Below are positions 23,468-31,746 of a stretch of 54,028 nt of DNA, in pieces. Source of the DNA: CAZGMN01 sp964645765 (GTDB lineage Bacteria; Acidobacteriota; Aminicenantia; Aminicenantales; Aminicenantaceae). The stretch's first letter is position 1. The number at the start of each line of letters is the position of its first letter. Position numbers and translations under genes: made by a program. The notes below the pieces were generated by a model, which worked only from the letters and a program-made list of their open reading frames with translations, was not told the origin of the DNA and did no database searches. The stretch spans positions 1 to 54,028 of the forward strand of contig CAZYBE010000021.1 of NCBI GenBank assembly GCA_964645765.1, read 5' to 3'.

Positions 23468-24607
23468 ATGATTCAGGAGTTTGACTTTCCATCACTCGAT
23501 GCCTATCTGGTGAAAATGCTGGAATTAGGGGCATCGGACCTTTTCCTGCGCTCCAATTCTCCGCCTGCCTATCGCATTCACGGCAAAATCCAGAGGACAG
23601 ACCTGCCTGCTCCGAGCGAAAAAGATATGAGAATAAGCTTCGACAAAATTCTCACCCCAGTCGCCAAACGCAGGTTTGATGAGTCGCCTGATATCGACAT
23701 CGCTTACACGCTTCAGGGAACGGGACGGTTTCGCGTTAACCTCTTCATGCACCAGGGCCGGCTCGGCCTGGCTGCGCGTTCCATTCCTGCGGGAAATGTT
23801 GAGTTTAAAACGCTGAACCTTCCCCCTGTTGTGCTCAAAATGGCAGACGCTCATGCCGGGTTGATTCTTATTGTCGGCCCGACCGGCTGCGGCAAATCCA
23901 CGACATTGGCATCCTTGGTTCACCATATCAATTCAACTCGCCTGGCGCACATCGTCACCATCGAAGACCCTATCGAATTCGTCCATGAAGAGATTCGCTC
24001 CCTTATCCACCAACGCCAGGTGGGCTATGACACAGAATCTTTCGCCACAGCTCTGCGCCATATTGTCCGGCAAAGCCCGGATGTCATCCTTATCGGCGAG
24101 ATGCGAGACACAGACACGATGCAGACAGCCCTCTCGGCCGCCTTAACCGGACATTTGATTCTTTCCACACTTCATACGACGAACGTCGTCCAGTCTGTAG
24201 ACAGGATTCTGAGCTACTTTCCTCCAGACGCCAGAGCCCAGACCCAGACTGACCTGGCAACAACGCTTGTCGGCATTGTCTCGATGCACCTTCTCCCCAA
24301 GGCCGACGCTAGCGGCCGTATCCCTGCGGTCGAGATTCTTCTCGGCACGCCCACTGTTCGCCGCCTTATCAAAGAAGGGGAGTTCGTCGAGATCTATGAT
24401 TTCATGAAGCGAAGCCAGGATGTTGGCATGTGCACTTTGAACCAGTCACTTGTGGAGCTGGTGAAATTGGGGAAAGTCACCGAGGAAGAAGCCCTGCTTC
24501 ATGCGCCAAATCCGGAGGAATTCCGCCTGAATATCCAGGGCATGTTCACCGGCATTGACTCCATCGACCTCCGGGCGAAAAAGAAGAAAGATGAGCAGGA
24601 GAAATAA
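23468..24607 (+). CDS. pilU: PilT/PilU-type twitching motility ATPase (PilU-like)
   Basis: 379 residues, a hexameric secretion-superfamily ATPase that powers pilus retraction from the cytoplasmic side. Seen in order: an N-terminal PAS-like domain (LGASDLFLRSNSPPAYRIHG), Walker A GPTGCGKSTT (about residue 138), Asp box IEDPIEFVHE, Walker B DVILIGEMRD and His box LTGHLILSTLHTTN. The C-terminal segment VRRLIKEGEFVEIYDFMKRS and LNQSLVELVKLGKVTEEEAL resembles PilU more than PilT. The following gene overlaps by one base (TAATG), so a PilU-PilT pair is made together. No pilin or assembly genes (pilB, C, Q) are in the window. Confidence 0.88.
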   Translation: MIQEFDFPSLDAYLVKMLELGASDLFLRSNSPPAYRIHGKIQRTDLPAPSEKDMRISFDKILTPVAKRRFDESPDIDIAYTLQGTGRFRVNLFMHQGRLGLAARSIPAGNVEFKTLNLPPVVLKMADAHAGLILIVGPTGCGKSTTLASLVHHINSTRLAHIVTIEDPIEFVHEEIRSLIHQRQVGYDTESFATALRHIVRQSPDVILIGEMRDTDTMQTALSAALTGHLILSTLHTTNVVQSVDRILSYFPPDARAQTQTDLATTLVGIVSMHLLPKADASGRIPAVEILLGTPTVRRLIKEGEFVEIYDFMKRSQDVGMCTLNQSLVELVKLGKVTEEEALLHAPNPEEFRLNIQGMFTGIDSIDLRAKKKKDEQEK

Positions 24608-25740
24608 TGAAACAAGAGGCCTCGACTCAAAAAAAATCGCCGCCCTTGCTGGAACTCGACGACAAGGCCGAGCTGAATATGAAAATGCTCTTTGAGCATG
24701 CTGCACACATCGCGGCCAGTGACTTGATCATCACCGCCGGAGCGCCGCCGATTGTTCGCGTTGACGGCGAGCTTCATCCCGCCGTAGAAGTTTCGCTCGC
24801 TCCAGAGGGGAGCAAAAAGCTGATTTGGTCTCTCCTCAATGAGACCCAGCAGGAAATGTTCGAGCGCAACCGGGAGCTGGATTTCTCGCTGGCAGTGACT
24901 GGCAGCCTGCGCTTCCGGGCAAATATCTACTACCAGAAAGGGGCTGTGGCAGGGTCATTCCGGCTGATTCCGCGCGAGATTCCATCGTTGAAGGACCTTG
25001 GTCTTCCGTCTATCGTCAAAGAACTGACTCTGCGCTCAAAGGGGTTTATTCTTGTCACCGGTCCGACCGGTTCAGGCAAGACGACAACCCAAGCAGCAAT
25101 GATCGACCTGATCAACAGCACCCAGCGGTGTCACATCGTAACCGTTGAGGACCCCATCGAATTTGTTCATGAAAACAAGAAGGGCATCGTTGACCAGAGG
25201 GAGGTTTACGCCGACACACTGAGCTTTGCCAATGCTCTTAAGTACGTGTTGCGGCAGAACCCGGATGTCATCCTGGTGGGAGAGATGAGAGACATGGAGA
25301 CCATCGCTGCGGCATTGACAGCAGCAGAGACAGGCCATCTGGTCATTGCCACACTCCACACCAACGATGCGGTGCAGAGCATTGACCGCATCGTCGATGT
25401 CTTCCCGCCTCACCAGCATTCCCAGATTCGGACGCAGCTCGCTTTTGCTCTTATCGGCATTATCGCCCAGCAATTGATTCCCAAGGCAGACGGGGAGGGC
25501 CGAATTCTGGCCGCAGAGATCCTCATCAAGAATTATGCAGTGGCCACTCACATCCGGGAAGGAAAAACCCACCAGACGCGGTCCATCATGGAAGCCTCGA
25601 AGGGAGAAGGCATGATCACCATGGACCACCGCCTCAAAGAGCTCTATGAGGCAGGAGAGATAAGATACGAAGAGGTGGTGCGCCGCGTCAGCTCGCCGGC
25701 CTTCCTCAAGGAAGTCCGCCTTTCTAAGAGGGAACACTAA
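24607..25740 (+). CDS. pilT: PilT-type twitching motility ATPase
   Basis: 377 residues. The N-terminal domain includes AASDLIITAGAPPIVRVDGE; the catalytic domain has Walker A GPTGSGKTTT, Asp box VEDPIEFVHE, Walker B DVILVGEMRD and His box ETGHLVIATLHTNDAV. The C-terminal region reads AVATHIREGKTHQTRSIMEA, comparable to the PilT AIRNLIREGK region, followed by MDHRLKELYEAGEI. PilT depolymerises the type IV pilus during twitching. It is longer than E. coli/Pseudomonas PilT (about 344) because of a roughly 25-residue N-terminal extension. It overlaps pilU by one base and is followed by a repeat cluster. Confidence 0.9.
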   Translation: MKQEASTQKKSPPLLELDDKAELNMKMLFEHAAHIAASDLIITAGAPPIVRVDGELHPAVEVSLAPEGSKKLIWSLLNETQQEMFERNRELDFSLAVTGSLRFRANIYYQKGAVAGSFRLIPREIPSLKDLGLPSIVKELTLRSKGFILVTGPTGSGKTTTQAAMIDLINSTQRCHIVTVEDPIEFVHENKKGIVDQREVYADTLSFANALKYVLRQNPDVILVGEMRDMETIAAALTAAETGHLVIATLHTNDAVQSIDRIVDVFPPHQHSQIRTQLAFALIGIIAQQLIPKADGEGRILAAEILIKNYAVATHIREGKTHQTRSIMEASKGEGMITMDHRLKELYEAGEIRYEEVVRRVSSPAFLKEVRLSKREH

Positions 25741-25801
25741 AAGCAGGACAACATGCTGCTCCTGGTAAGGGTCGAAAGGCTCCCACTGGTGGTCAAATTA
25801 A

Positions 25802-25987
25802 GGGGACACAATACTTAATTTTTGATAGCCTCAATTATAGGCAATCATAGGCGCAATTATAGGTAATTGATACAATTATATGGGATACAATTATATGGAC
25901 ACAGTACTTAATTTTGAATTATGTATTGTGTCCCCCGAATTCCCACCAAGAAGTCAAGTTAAGGGCAGAATTAAGTATTGTTTCCCC
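25802..25987. repeat. Repeat cluster of the AATTAAGTATTGTGTCCCC family reaching into the alpha-galactosidase gene
   Basis: Units: GGGGACACAATACTTAATT (25802-25820), degenerate GGxxACAATTATA spacers, and a hairpin GGACACAGTACTTAATTTTG...AATTATGTATTGTGTCC (25897-25934). The last unit is GAATTAAGTATTGTTTCCCC (25968-25987). That unit contains the stop codon and last few codons of the minus-strand alpha-galactosidase gene. The cluster lies between two convergent genes. Confidence 0.75.
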
Positions 25988-28100
25988 GAATACCCGAATA
26001 TGAAAAGTATGCTGACCACTCGACTTCGCCGCTCTTTTCTGCACTAAGCGTAATCTTTACAAGCATACCTTCTTTTTCAATCTTTGCCGGCGGCAGTTGA
26101 GGGCACTCGAATTTCTCGAATTTATAGCCAGCCGGCTCAGTCAGATAAATAGTGTATGCATCGCGGCCAACGAGAGTGCTATTTCCTTTCAAACGGTCGC
26201 CATCCCATTGGAGATTCAAGAGGTCGACTCCGCCGCAGGTGACGTGTCGGCTGGTGGCGATGAGCTGGGGATGGGGTTTTCTTTCGCGGATGCAGAAAGC
26301 CTGCGATTTGAATTTGGGGTCAATCTGGCCTGGAGCAAATCTTACGTTGAAACTGCCGAGAAGCTTTTTGCTCCAGAACTCAAAGACAAAGTACTCGGCA
26401 GTTGGGTCGAGTCCCAAGTCTGCAAAACGGATTTCCGGAAAGTCACCTCCTGTGCGCCCCAGCACGCACCAGTCATCGAACGGACGGCTTATCTCGAGAA
26501 GATACAGAAAACAATTGGGAGTAAAACTGGCATCGAAGACTCGGGGGCCTGAGCCGCTGACTTCAGCGTCGGCACAGAAGAGGTTTTCTGAGCGTGAAGG
26601 GTCGACATCGTACAATTGTCCAGGTCTTGTAAACAGAACAGGGGCTGTTCGCCTGGCAGGCTCGATCACAGATGTCTGATAGACTTCAGGCTTGTCGGTC
26701 AGGAGGAGCAGCGAACCGGTCAGCGTCGTGACCATGGTCGAACAGTAGGCACTTTCGTCGAGCTCGATATGGTCAGGGTCATTCCTCCAGACAACGTTGT
26801 TGAAGGAATTGTACTGGGCGAGCCCGGCGTAGGAAAAGCCGTCGCTTCCGATGCGGCAGCCATCGATGATGCCGAAGAGCTCAGGCCGGATTCTCCAGCA
26901 GCCTAACAGGAAATGGTCGCCTCCAATTTCCTGACGGATTGCTCGGGCATAGCGGCGGAAAACCTCGACCCGGTCGAGCTTCTTTTTGTCAAAGTAATCG
27001 CGGTTGGCATTATAGCTTTCGTATCGCAAATGGCGAAGGCCATCGACCTTGAAGTATTCCCATCCCTGCTGGCGCAAGCCTCGATAGAGAGGCCGCACCA
27101 CATTGTCCAGCGCTTCGGAGTTAGAGGCATCGAGCGCATAATCGATCCAGTTTCCGCGCGACACTTTGCCGTTGCTGTCGCGAACGAACCATTCAGGATG
27201 CTTTTCGGCGTAGTCTTTCTCGTCAATGCCGGCCGCTGTCCAGATGCCGGGCCTCAGTCCTTTGCTCTTGATGTAATCCGCAAGGAACTTCAGTCCATGC
27301 GGAAATTTGTCATTCGGGTTCAGCCAGAGTTCAGGATCCGCCCGCCCGCGTTGATAACCGTCATCAATCTGAAAATACTCATACCCGAATGGCCCGAGCG
27401 CTTCGGAGAAGACATCGGCGGTTTCGACAATGTCTTTCTCCGTCACTTTATCGAAGAAGGCAAACCAGGAGATCCAGCCTGCGACAGATCGCGGCCAGAC
27501 TTTGTATGTCCACGGCTCGAAATATTTAAGGCCGCGATGCTTCTGATAGAAGCGAGGACGGAACCTCAACACGATCTCGAACCCTTCTATCTCCACGGAG
27601 AAAATATTTTGCTTCTCTGTGGCTTGGATGGGTGCGATAACAACCCTAGGATTCTCGTCCACTGACAGGGCCCAATCTCCGCTTCTGTCGTAGACGGCTC
27701 GATTGCGGAGGCTGCGGCTCAATCCTGAGGCATGCCTGACAATCGCCAGACCTCGACTAGGCCGGTCTGCCTCGCAGGCAAAGGCCTCCTCACTTCCAAA
27801 GACCTTGCCTGAGATCTTGATTCGCTTATTCCAATCCAAAGTGGTCAGCAGGATGACCTGCTGGATTTTTTCGCCTTCCTGATAGACGTTGTTTTTATGT
27901 AGAAAAGTCTCGGCAGCAAGGTTCATTTCCCCTGAAAAGATAATGCGGTTGTTATAGCTGATGCTGATTGTGTTTTTCTTGATTTCGACCGAGGCCGGTG
28001 CGTTTGGCGGAGCCGCGTTCGGTTTCAATTCGCCGGAGAACGATGCCGATACAATAGATAGAGATATAAAAAATAGGAAAGCTATTTTTATTGACTTCAT
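25971..28100 (-). CDS. Exported alpha-galactosidase, GH36/melibiase-like
   Basis: 709 residues from ATG 28100, preceded by GGAGGG; a reading from 28133 adds 11 unsupported residues. Signal peptide SIKIAFLFFISLSIVSASF. After an N-terminal beta domain (about residues 20-200) comes a TIM barrel with GYEYFQIDDGYQRG, then GLRPGIWTAAGIDE, the nucleophile motif WEYFKVDGLRH (Asp near residue 350) and IIDGCRIGSD with the likely acid/base Asp (near 416). A C-terminal beta domain follows. This is the melibiase pattern. It would release terminal alpha-galactose from oligosaccharides or plant galactomannan in the periplasm or outside. The last residues (GNNT) and stop are encoded by a palindromic repeat. 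Confidence 0.85.
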   Translation of the reverse strand: MKSIKIAFLFFISLSIVSASFSGELKPNAAPPNAPASVEIKKNTISISYNNRIIFSGEMNLAAETFLHKNNVYQEGEKIQQVILLTTLDWNKRIKISGKVFGSEEAFACEADRPSRGLAIVRHASGLSRSLRNRAVYDRSGDWALSVDENPRVVIAPIQATEKQNIFSVEIEGFEIVLRFRPRFYQKHRGLKYFEPWTYKVWPRSVAGWISWFAFFDKVTEKDIVETADVFSEALGPFGYEYFQIDDGYQRGRADPELWLNPNDKFPHGLKFLADYIKSKGLRPGIWTAAGIDEKDYAEKHPEWFVRDSNGKVSRGNWIDYALDASNSEALDNVVRPLYRGLRQQGWEYFKVDGLRHLRYESYNANRDYFDKKKLDRVEVFRRYARAIRQEIGGDHFLLGCWRIRPELFGIIDGCRIGSDGFSYAGLAQYNSFNNVVWRNDPDHIELDESAYCSTMVTTLTGSLLLLTDKPEVYQTSVIEPARRTAPVLFTRPGQLYDVDPSRSENLFCADAEVSGSGPRVFDASFTPNCFLYLLEISRPFDDWCVLGRTGGDFPEIRFADLGLDPTAEYFVFEFWSKKLLGSFNVRFAPGQIDPKFKSQAFCIRERKPHPQLIATSRHVTCGGVDLLNLQWDGDRLKGNSTLVGRDAYTIYLTEPAGYKFEKFECPQLPPAKIEKEGMLVKITLSAEKSGEVEWSAYFSYSGIRGNNT

Positions 28101-28161
28101 TGGTTCCCTCCCTGGATCAATAAGATTTTCCATTCCGGCCTAAATACTGATGCTCACTCGC

Positions 28162-28443
28162 TCAATAATGATAACGCGCTTGAAGGAAATCGATACGCTT
28201 TTCTCGAACAAGATAGACTATCCGGTGTTCTTGAGTTAACCGTCGTGACCAGACACCCGGAGCGATATACTTAAGGGGTTCAGGCTTGCCGATTCCGGAG
28301 AAAGGATCCCTCAGTATAGCGTTGATAATGTCGAAAGCACGGAGAGCCGTCTTGCGGTCGGTCTCAACCCAGTGCCGTAAGTCTTCTATGAACTCGGGAT
28401 GAAAAGCTGCATCACGATGTTTCCCGGTCAAGACCCACCTCAC
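28162..28443 (-). CDS. yoeB: YoeB-type mRNA interferase toxin
   Basis: 93 residues as read from GTG 28443; a TTG at 28431 would shorten it. The C-terminal two thirds match YoeB closely: the helix FIEDLRHWVETDRKTALRAF, then the loop DPFSGIGKPEPLKYIAPGVW, and SRRLTQEHRIVYLV and the terminal QARYHY. The catalytic Glu (in KPEPLK), Arg (SRR) and final His of the RelE/YoeB fold are all present, so the toxin should be active, cleaving mRNA at the ribosome. It overlaps the antitoxin gene by 32 nt, the usual coupled order. Confidence 0.92.
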   Translation of the reverse strand: MRWVLTGKHRDAAFHPEFIEDLRHWVETDRKTALRAFDIINAILRDPFSGIGKPEPLKYIAPGVWSRRLTQEHRIVYLVREKRIDFLQARYHY

Positions 28444-28702
28444 GGCGCAGCTTTTCCAGAGGCATAGCTGCGGGCTTGTGTTTCAGAGCCCTAACAAGAG
28501 CCGTGAGCAGTCTTTGGGAATTTTTTGGTGAACGCAGAAGGTGCGCTGTTTCAAGCAAGCTGCTCAGCTCGTCTGCTGCAACCATGGCCACGTTTTCAGA
28601 GCCCCGCCGCTCAATGATGACAATCTCCCTATTTTGCGCCACGGCATCCAGCAGCTTAGCGAGGTTTGCCCGCGCCTTTGTGTATGTTGTTTGAATAGCC
28701 AT
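28412..28702 (-). CDS. yefM: YefM/Phd-family antitoxin
   Basis: 96 residues from ATG 28702, with GGAGAG upstream; the longer reading is unsupported. The Phd/YefM N-terminal DNA-binding domain is clear: QTTYTKARANLAKLLDAV, then REIVIIERRGSENVAMVA, followed by the helical C-terminus (DELSSLLETAHLLRSPKN) that wraps the toxin. It represses its own operon through the inverted repeat at 28719-28737 by family precedent. The pair with YoeB is the standard type II module. Confidence 0.93.
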   Translation of the reverse strand: MAIQTTYTKARANLAKLLDAVAQNREIVIIERRGSENVAMVAADELSSLLETAHLLRSPKNSQRLLTALVRALKHKPAAMPLEKLRREVGLDRETS

Positions 28703-28718
28703 CGACTTCTCTCCTAAA

Positions 28719-28737
28719 TGTACATTATTACAGTACA
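28719..28737. promoter_or_regulatory. Candidate YefM operator
   Basis: TGTAC-ATTATTACA-GTACA forms an inverted repeat of 5-bp arms with a 9-nt centre, 17 nt upstream of the antitoxin start. YefM proteins are known to bind palindromes with a TGTACA core, and the left arm here continues as TGTACA. Confidence 0.55.
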
Positions 28738-28821
28738 GGTCTTCACGGCTCATGTCAAGAAAAAGACGCCTGATAAACCAGAAGCATCTCAATAGCCGCG
28801 AGAATTTAAAAGTACAGAAAT

Positions 28822-29028
28822 TAATATAAACGCAATAATAAAAGTGTCATCGCGGGAATGAGTCGAAGCCGCGAGCGGAGCGTGGCGGGAAGCGACGTGG
28901 CGATCCGACGAAATTAATCTAATGAGATTGCCACGGCGCTCCGCGCCTCGCAACGACTTCGTCGGATGGCCACGCTCCCTTCGCTCGCTCGCCATGACAT
29001 TGTAACAAAATTTATTGCGTTTATATTA
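28822..29028. mobile_element. MITE-like element with perfect 17-bp terminal inverted repeats
   Basis: TAATATAAACGCAATAA at 28822-28838 is the exact reverse complement of TTATTGCGTTTATATTA at 29012-29028. The 207-bp unit between holds a second inverted pair, ATCCGACGAA (28903-28912) and TTCGTCGGAT (28958-28967), and GC-rich arms containing GAGCGGAGCGTGGC and its near complement. No transposase is encoded. No target-site duplication is obvious. GC content of the interior differs sharply from the flanks. The interior resembles a palindromic sequence dispersed in many environmental genomes (CATTGCGAGCGAAGCG type); that comparison is from memory. Confidence 0.75.
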
Positions 29029-29068
29029 GCAAGAATGACCACACACAACGGGAGAGATTACGTTCGTG

Positions 29069-30205
29069 TTATTTGATTAGCTCGAGCCTGAAGCGCTTCA
29101 CCATGGCATAGCTATCTTCAGGCCGGGTGAGGCTGTAAGCTTTTCCATTTTTAAACTGGTAGATGCGGTTGGCCAGCAAGACCTGCTTGAGGTAGATTCC
29201 TTCCGGACTGAAGACATCATAAATGACTTTTGTCTCATCGGTTGCGTAGGGTTCAACCCAGAGATTGCCTCTTTCATCAAAGATAATCATCCGCTTGAAG
29301 GCAGGCATGTATTTTTTCTGTCCGAATAATCCCTTGTAATACTTATTGTCCACTGGCGCATACTCTCGTCCGAAACGGAACTCCGGCTTGCCGTCAGGGG
29401 AATAGACGGTCAGCTGATAGGTCTCGTTATATCCGACAAAAAGCTTCCCCTCTCTGTTTATGTTCCATATAGTTATAAAAATCCCCCCATGTGAGACGCT
29501 GCTTGTCTGGCTTGTCATTCTGGTGACCCATTTTTCGCCCCTGAAATCGCCAAGATGAAACAAGGAAGTGCCTGTTTGGTCAGTGCGATAGATTTTCGTT
29601 ACGTATTCGATTTCCTGTTCTACATTCAGAACGCTGACCTCTTGCTGCCGGGTTCGTTTCTGGAAATAGAGGCGGTTCTGTGAATCAGTTTTCATCTCAG
29701 AATGGAAGCCATCGAGCCGGAAGCTGTTTAGATAATTTCCTCTTGTATCAAGAATCGAGACCCGCTGGTTGCGGCCATCCATCAGAAAAATCTTTCCATC
29801 CGATGAGAGAGCGAAATAGGAAGGCGTATCGAAATCCCCAGGTCCCTGTCCCTTCCGCCCTATAGTCCGCAGATATTTCCCCTGGGAGTCATAGGCCTGG
29901 ATTCTCGTGTCTCCCCAGTCTAAGACATAGATATTTCCTTCATCATCAACCTTGATGTCGATCGGTTGATTCAAGATGTAAGGCTCTTCGCCTTTATCCT
30001 CGCCGACGGAGAGTTCTTCGACAAGATTATAAGCCAAACGTCCATCACGAGGATAATCGGGATTGGTCAGGACCTTCACTCCTTCGATGAACTCAGTCTT
30101 GACGTCGTATTTTTTTTCTTGGCCCGCCTTCTTTGAACAGGAGAAAAAAGTCATTGTTATGATTAAGAAGAAAATCATTTTTTTGACACACAAAGAAATT
30201 CTCAT
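29069..30205 (-). CDS. 6-bladed beta-propeller (NHL-like) lipoprotein
   Basis: About 378 residues; ATG 30205 or the GTG one codon earlier, with no strong ribosome-binding site. The signal peptide (MIFFLIITMTFFSC) ends in a lipobox, and KKAGQEKK follows. Propeller blades are seen as repeated D-x-x-G-N-I-Y patterns: VDDEGNIYVLDWGDTRIQAY, LSSDGKIFLMDGRNQRVSIL, TDSQNRLYFQKR, INREGKLFVGYNETYQLTVY, FDERGNLWVEP. This fits the family annotated as '6-bladed beta-propeller' in Acidobacteriota, Bacteroidota and Aminicenantes, whose ligand is unknown. It lies 14 nt after the aminotransferase gene on the same strand, so the two may be co-transcribed. Confidence 0.75.
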   Translation of the reverse strand: MRISLCVKKMIFFLIITMTFFSCSKKAGQEKKYDVKTEFIEGVKVLTNPDYPRDGRLAYNLVEELSVGEDKGEEPYILNQPIDIKVDDEGNIYVLDWGDTRIQAYDSQGKYLRTIGRKGQGPGDFDTPSYFALSSDGKIFLMDGRNQRVSILDTRGNYLNSFRLDGFHSEMKTDSQNRLYFQKRTRQQEVSVLNVEQEIEYVTKIYRTDQTGTSLFHLGDFRGEKWVTRMTSQTSSVSHGGIFITIWNINREGKLFVGYNETYQLTVYSPDGKPEFRFGREYAPVDNKYYKGLFGQKKYMPAFKRMIIFDERGNLWVEPYATDETKVIYDVFSPEGIYLKQVLLANRIYQFKNGKAYSLTRPEDSYAMVKRFRLELIK

Positions 30206-30219
30206 CACGGACAGAAGGT

Positions 30220-31311
30220 TTATTCCAGAAGATAAGTGAAGAGCTTCATGCCCTCCAGGACTTTGACTTTCTCTTTGTAGATATTGAAGTAATACTCTCT
30301 TGCCTCTCCAAACTTGGAGTAGAGGGGATGCTTTTCATCAGGGTGATGATCGGCAACGACCTTGCTCTTTTCATCGACCAAGACAAGTCTATGGCACCTG
30401 TTCAGGATGCCTGCTGTTCCTACGCTGCAGGCCGCGACCAGCTCACCGGCTTTAACTTTATGAAGCAGCTCGCCGTAGGTGAGATGCCGCTCCACGACAG
30501 GAATTCCCATGTCCTTCAGTATTGTCACTATTCCCTGGATTGTCACCGAAGGAAGGATCAGGTTGCTTTCGGGAATCTTGAGGACTTTTCCGTCCCGAAA
30601 TCCGAATAGGCAGCAGGATGAATCCCATTCGGAAATATGGCGATCCTCCAGTCGGGCAAGAGGATTGTCATCCAGGAAGAGAGCCGAGGCAGCTTCAGGG
30701 CAGACTTTTTTTGCTTCATCGATAGCTTTTGCGCTCATCAAATAGTTGATTCCCAGCTTGAGGCAGCCAGTCTTGTTTACGCCCACAGCCCTCACCATGT
30801 GAGGAACCACGACACCGCAAAAGGGCTCACCCAGATAGCGGTCATAGCTGCAGGCCACTGCGCGGATGGACGGATTTCCAGGAAAGGTGACACCGATGGA
30901 CTGCTCTTCATCGACCGTAAAGGGCCTCAGATAGCCCTGGGCAGCTATCTCAGCCATTTCTGCCAGAAAGCGGAGCATTGACGTCTGGCGAAAATATTTG
31001 TTGATAAAAATATCCTCCATTTCCCGCACAGAGGGGACAAGATGCTGCTGGTCGCTGCCGAGGTTGAAGGCGATTCCTTTCTGAAACCGCTCCAGATTCT
31101 TATCCCAGTTCAAAAAAATGAGCTTCAGCTTGCCCTCTTGATTTCTCTTACAGAAGAAACGGATGCCTTCAAAAGCTAAGAATAAGCCATATTGAATTGA
31201 GCGGGAAACAGCATAGACTTTATCGTCGGCTTCAAAAAGGCCGAATTTTTTCTCAACAAGCAGGTAGCGCATCTGTTTAGAAGCCCATTTGATCCCTTCG
31301 AATTTTGCCAT
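30220..31311 (-). CDS. Class IV PLP-dependent aminotransferase, branched-chain-aminotransferase-like
   Basis: 363 residues; GGGAG precedes the ATG and there is no signal peptide, so cytoplasmic. The family pattern is YAVSRSIQYGLFLAFEGIRF near the N-terminus (compare H-x-L-H-Y-G-x-x-x-F-E-G-x-R in IlvE), YLRPFTV, then NKTGCLKLGINYLMSAKAID with the likely PLP lysine in LKLGINY. The end part includes TVERHLTYGELLHKVK-type spacing and AACSVGTAGILNRCHRL. Branched-chain or related keto acid transamination is expected, but divergence from IlvE (for example KLGINYLMS) leaves the substrate open. It is the upstream gene of a two-gene unit with the propeller lipoprotein. Confidence 0.75.
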   Translation of the reverse strand: MAKFEGIKWASKQMRYLLVEKKFGLFEADDKVYAVSRSIQYGLFLAFEGIRFFCKRNQEGKLKLIFLNWDKNLERFQKGIAFNLGSDQQHLVPSVREMEDIFINKYFRQTSMLRFLAEMAEIAAQGYLRPFTVDEEQSIGVTFPGNPSIRAVACSYDRYLGEPFCGVVVPHMVRAVGVNKTGCLKLGINYLMSAKAIDEAKKVCPEAASALFLDDNPLARLEDRHISEWDSSCCLFGFRDGKVLKIPESNLILPSVTIQGIVTILKDMGIPVVERHLTYGELLHKVKAGELVAACSVGTAGILNRCHRLVLVDEKSKVVADHHPDEKHPLYSKFGEAREYYFNIYKEKVKVLEGMKLFTYLLE

Positions 31312-31533
31312 GGTTTATCTCCCTTATAAGTGCGCTTTAAAAAGATATTTTTCTCAATCAATCTTGTTTATATCACAGTCAAAAATCAAGCTCAATCCTC
31401 TTAGCAGTGGTACCAGGAGCCCATGGACATTAACGAAACCCAAAAGGGCGTTATCTTCGTCGTGACCGTCGGGTTTGAATTGAGGTGAGGGGAAGGCCGT
31501 TTTGAAATAGTTCGCAAGCAGGCTAAAGAATTT

Positions 31534-31575
31534 ATCTTATTTTTTGACAACTTCGGAGCTCGACTCTTCGAAGAG
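31534..31575 (-). pseudogene. Short echo of the GH3 gene 3' end inside a gene-poor stretch
   Basis: Positions 31534-31567 match 33994-34027, the end of the beta-glucosidase gene, with about 3 differences in 34. Read on the minus strand it ends LFEESSSEVVKK followed by TAA, against ESSFEVVKK in the intact gene. An in-frame stop lies upstream, so this is only a remnant. The rest of 31312-31746 has no supported gene. Confidence 0.45.
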
Positions 31576-31746
31576 GCTTTAAAGAGGGCTTAGGATAAAA
31601 AAGTTCTCTACCACTCGGTCTTTTTCATTCATGGTGATTTAAGGTCATCGAAAGAGAATTCATCAGCTGAGAAGAGGGAACTGTTAAGCGTTGCGTTCTC
31701 CTTAGATGAGATGTAATATTAATTTTAGAAAGAGGAAGAATATCTT

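Noticed and set aside
26913..27665. 250-codon plus-strand frame opposite the alpha-galactosidase gene
   Set aside because: The opposite strand encodes clear catalytic motifs; this frame has none.
28793..28995. Minus-strand frame within the MITE-like element
   Set aside because: Its translation comes from the palindromic GC-rich arms; no start signal.
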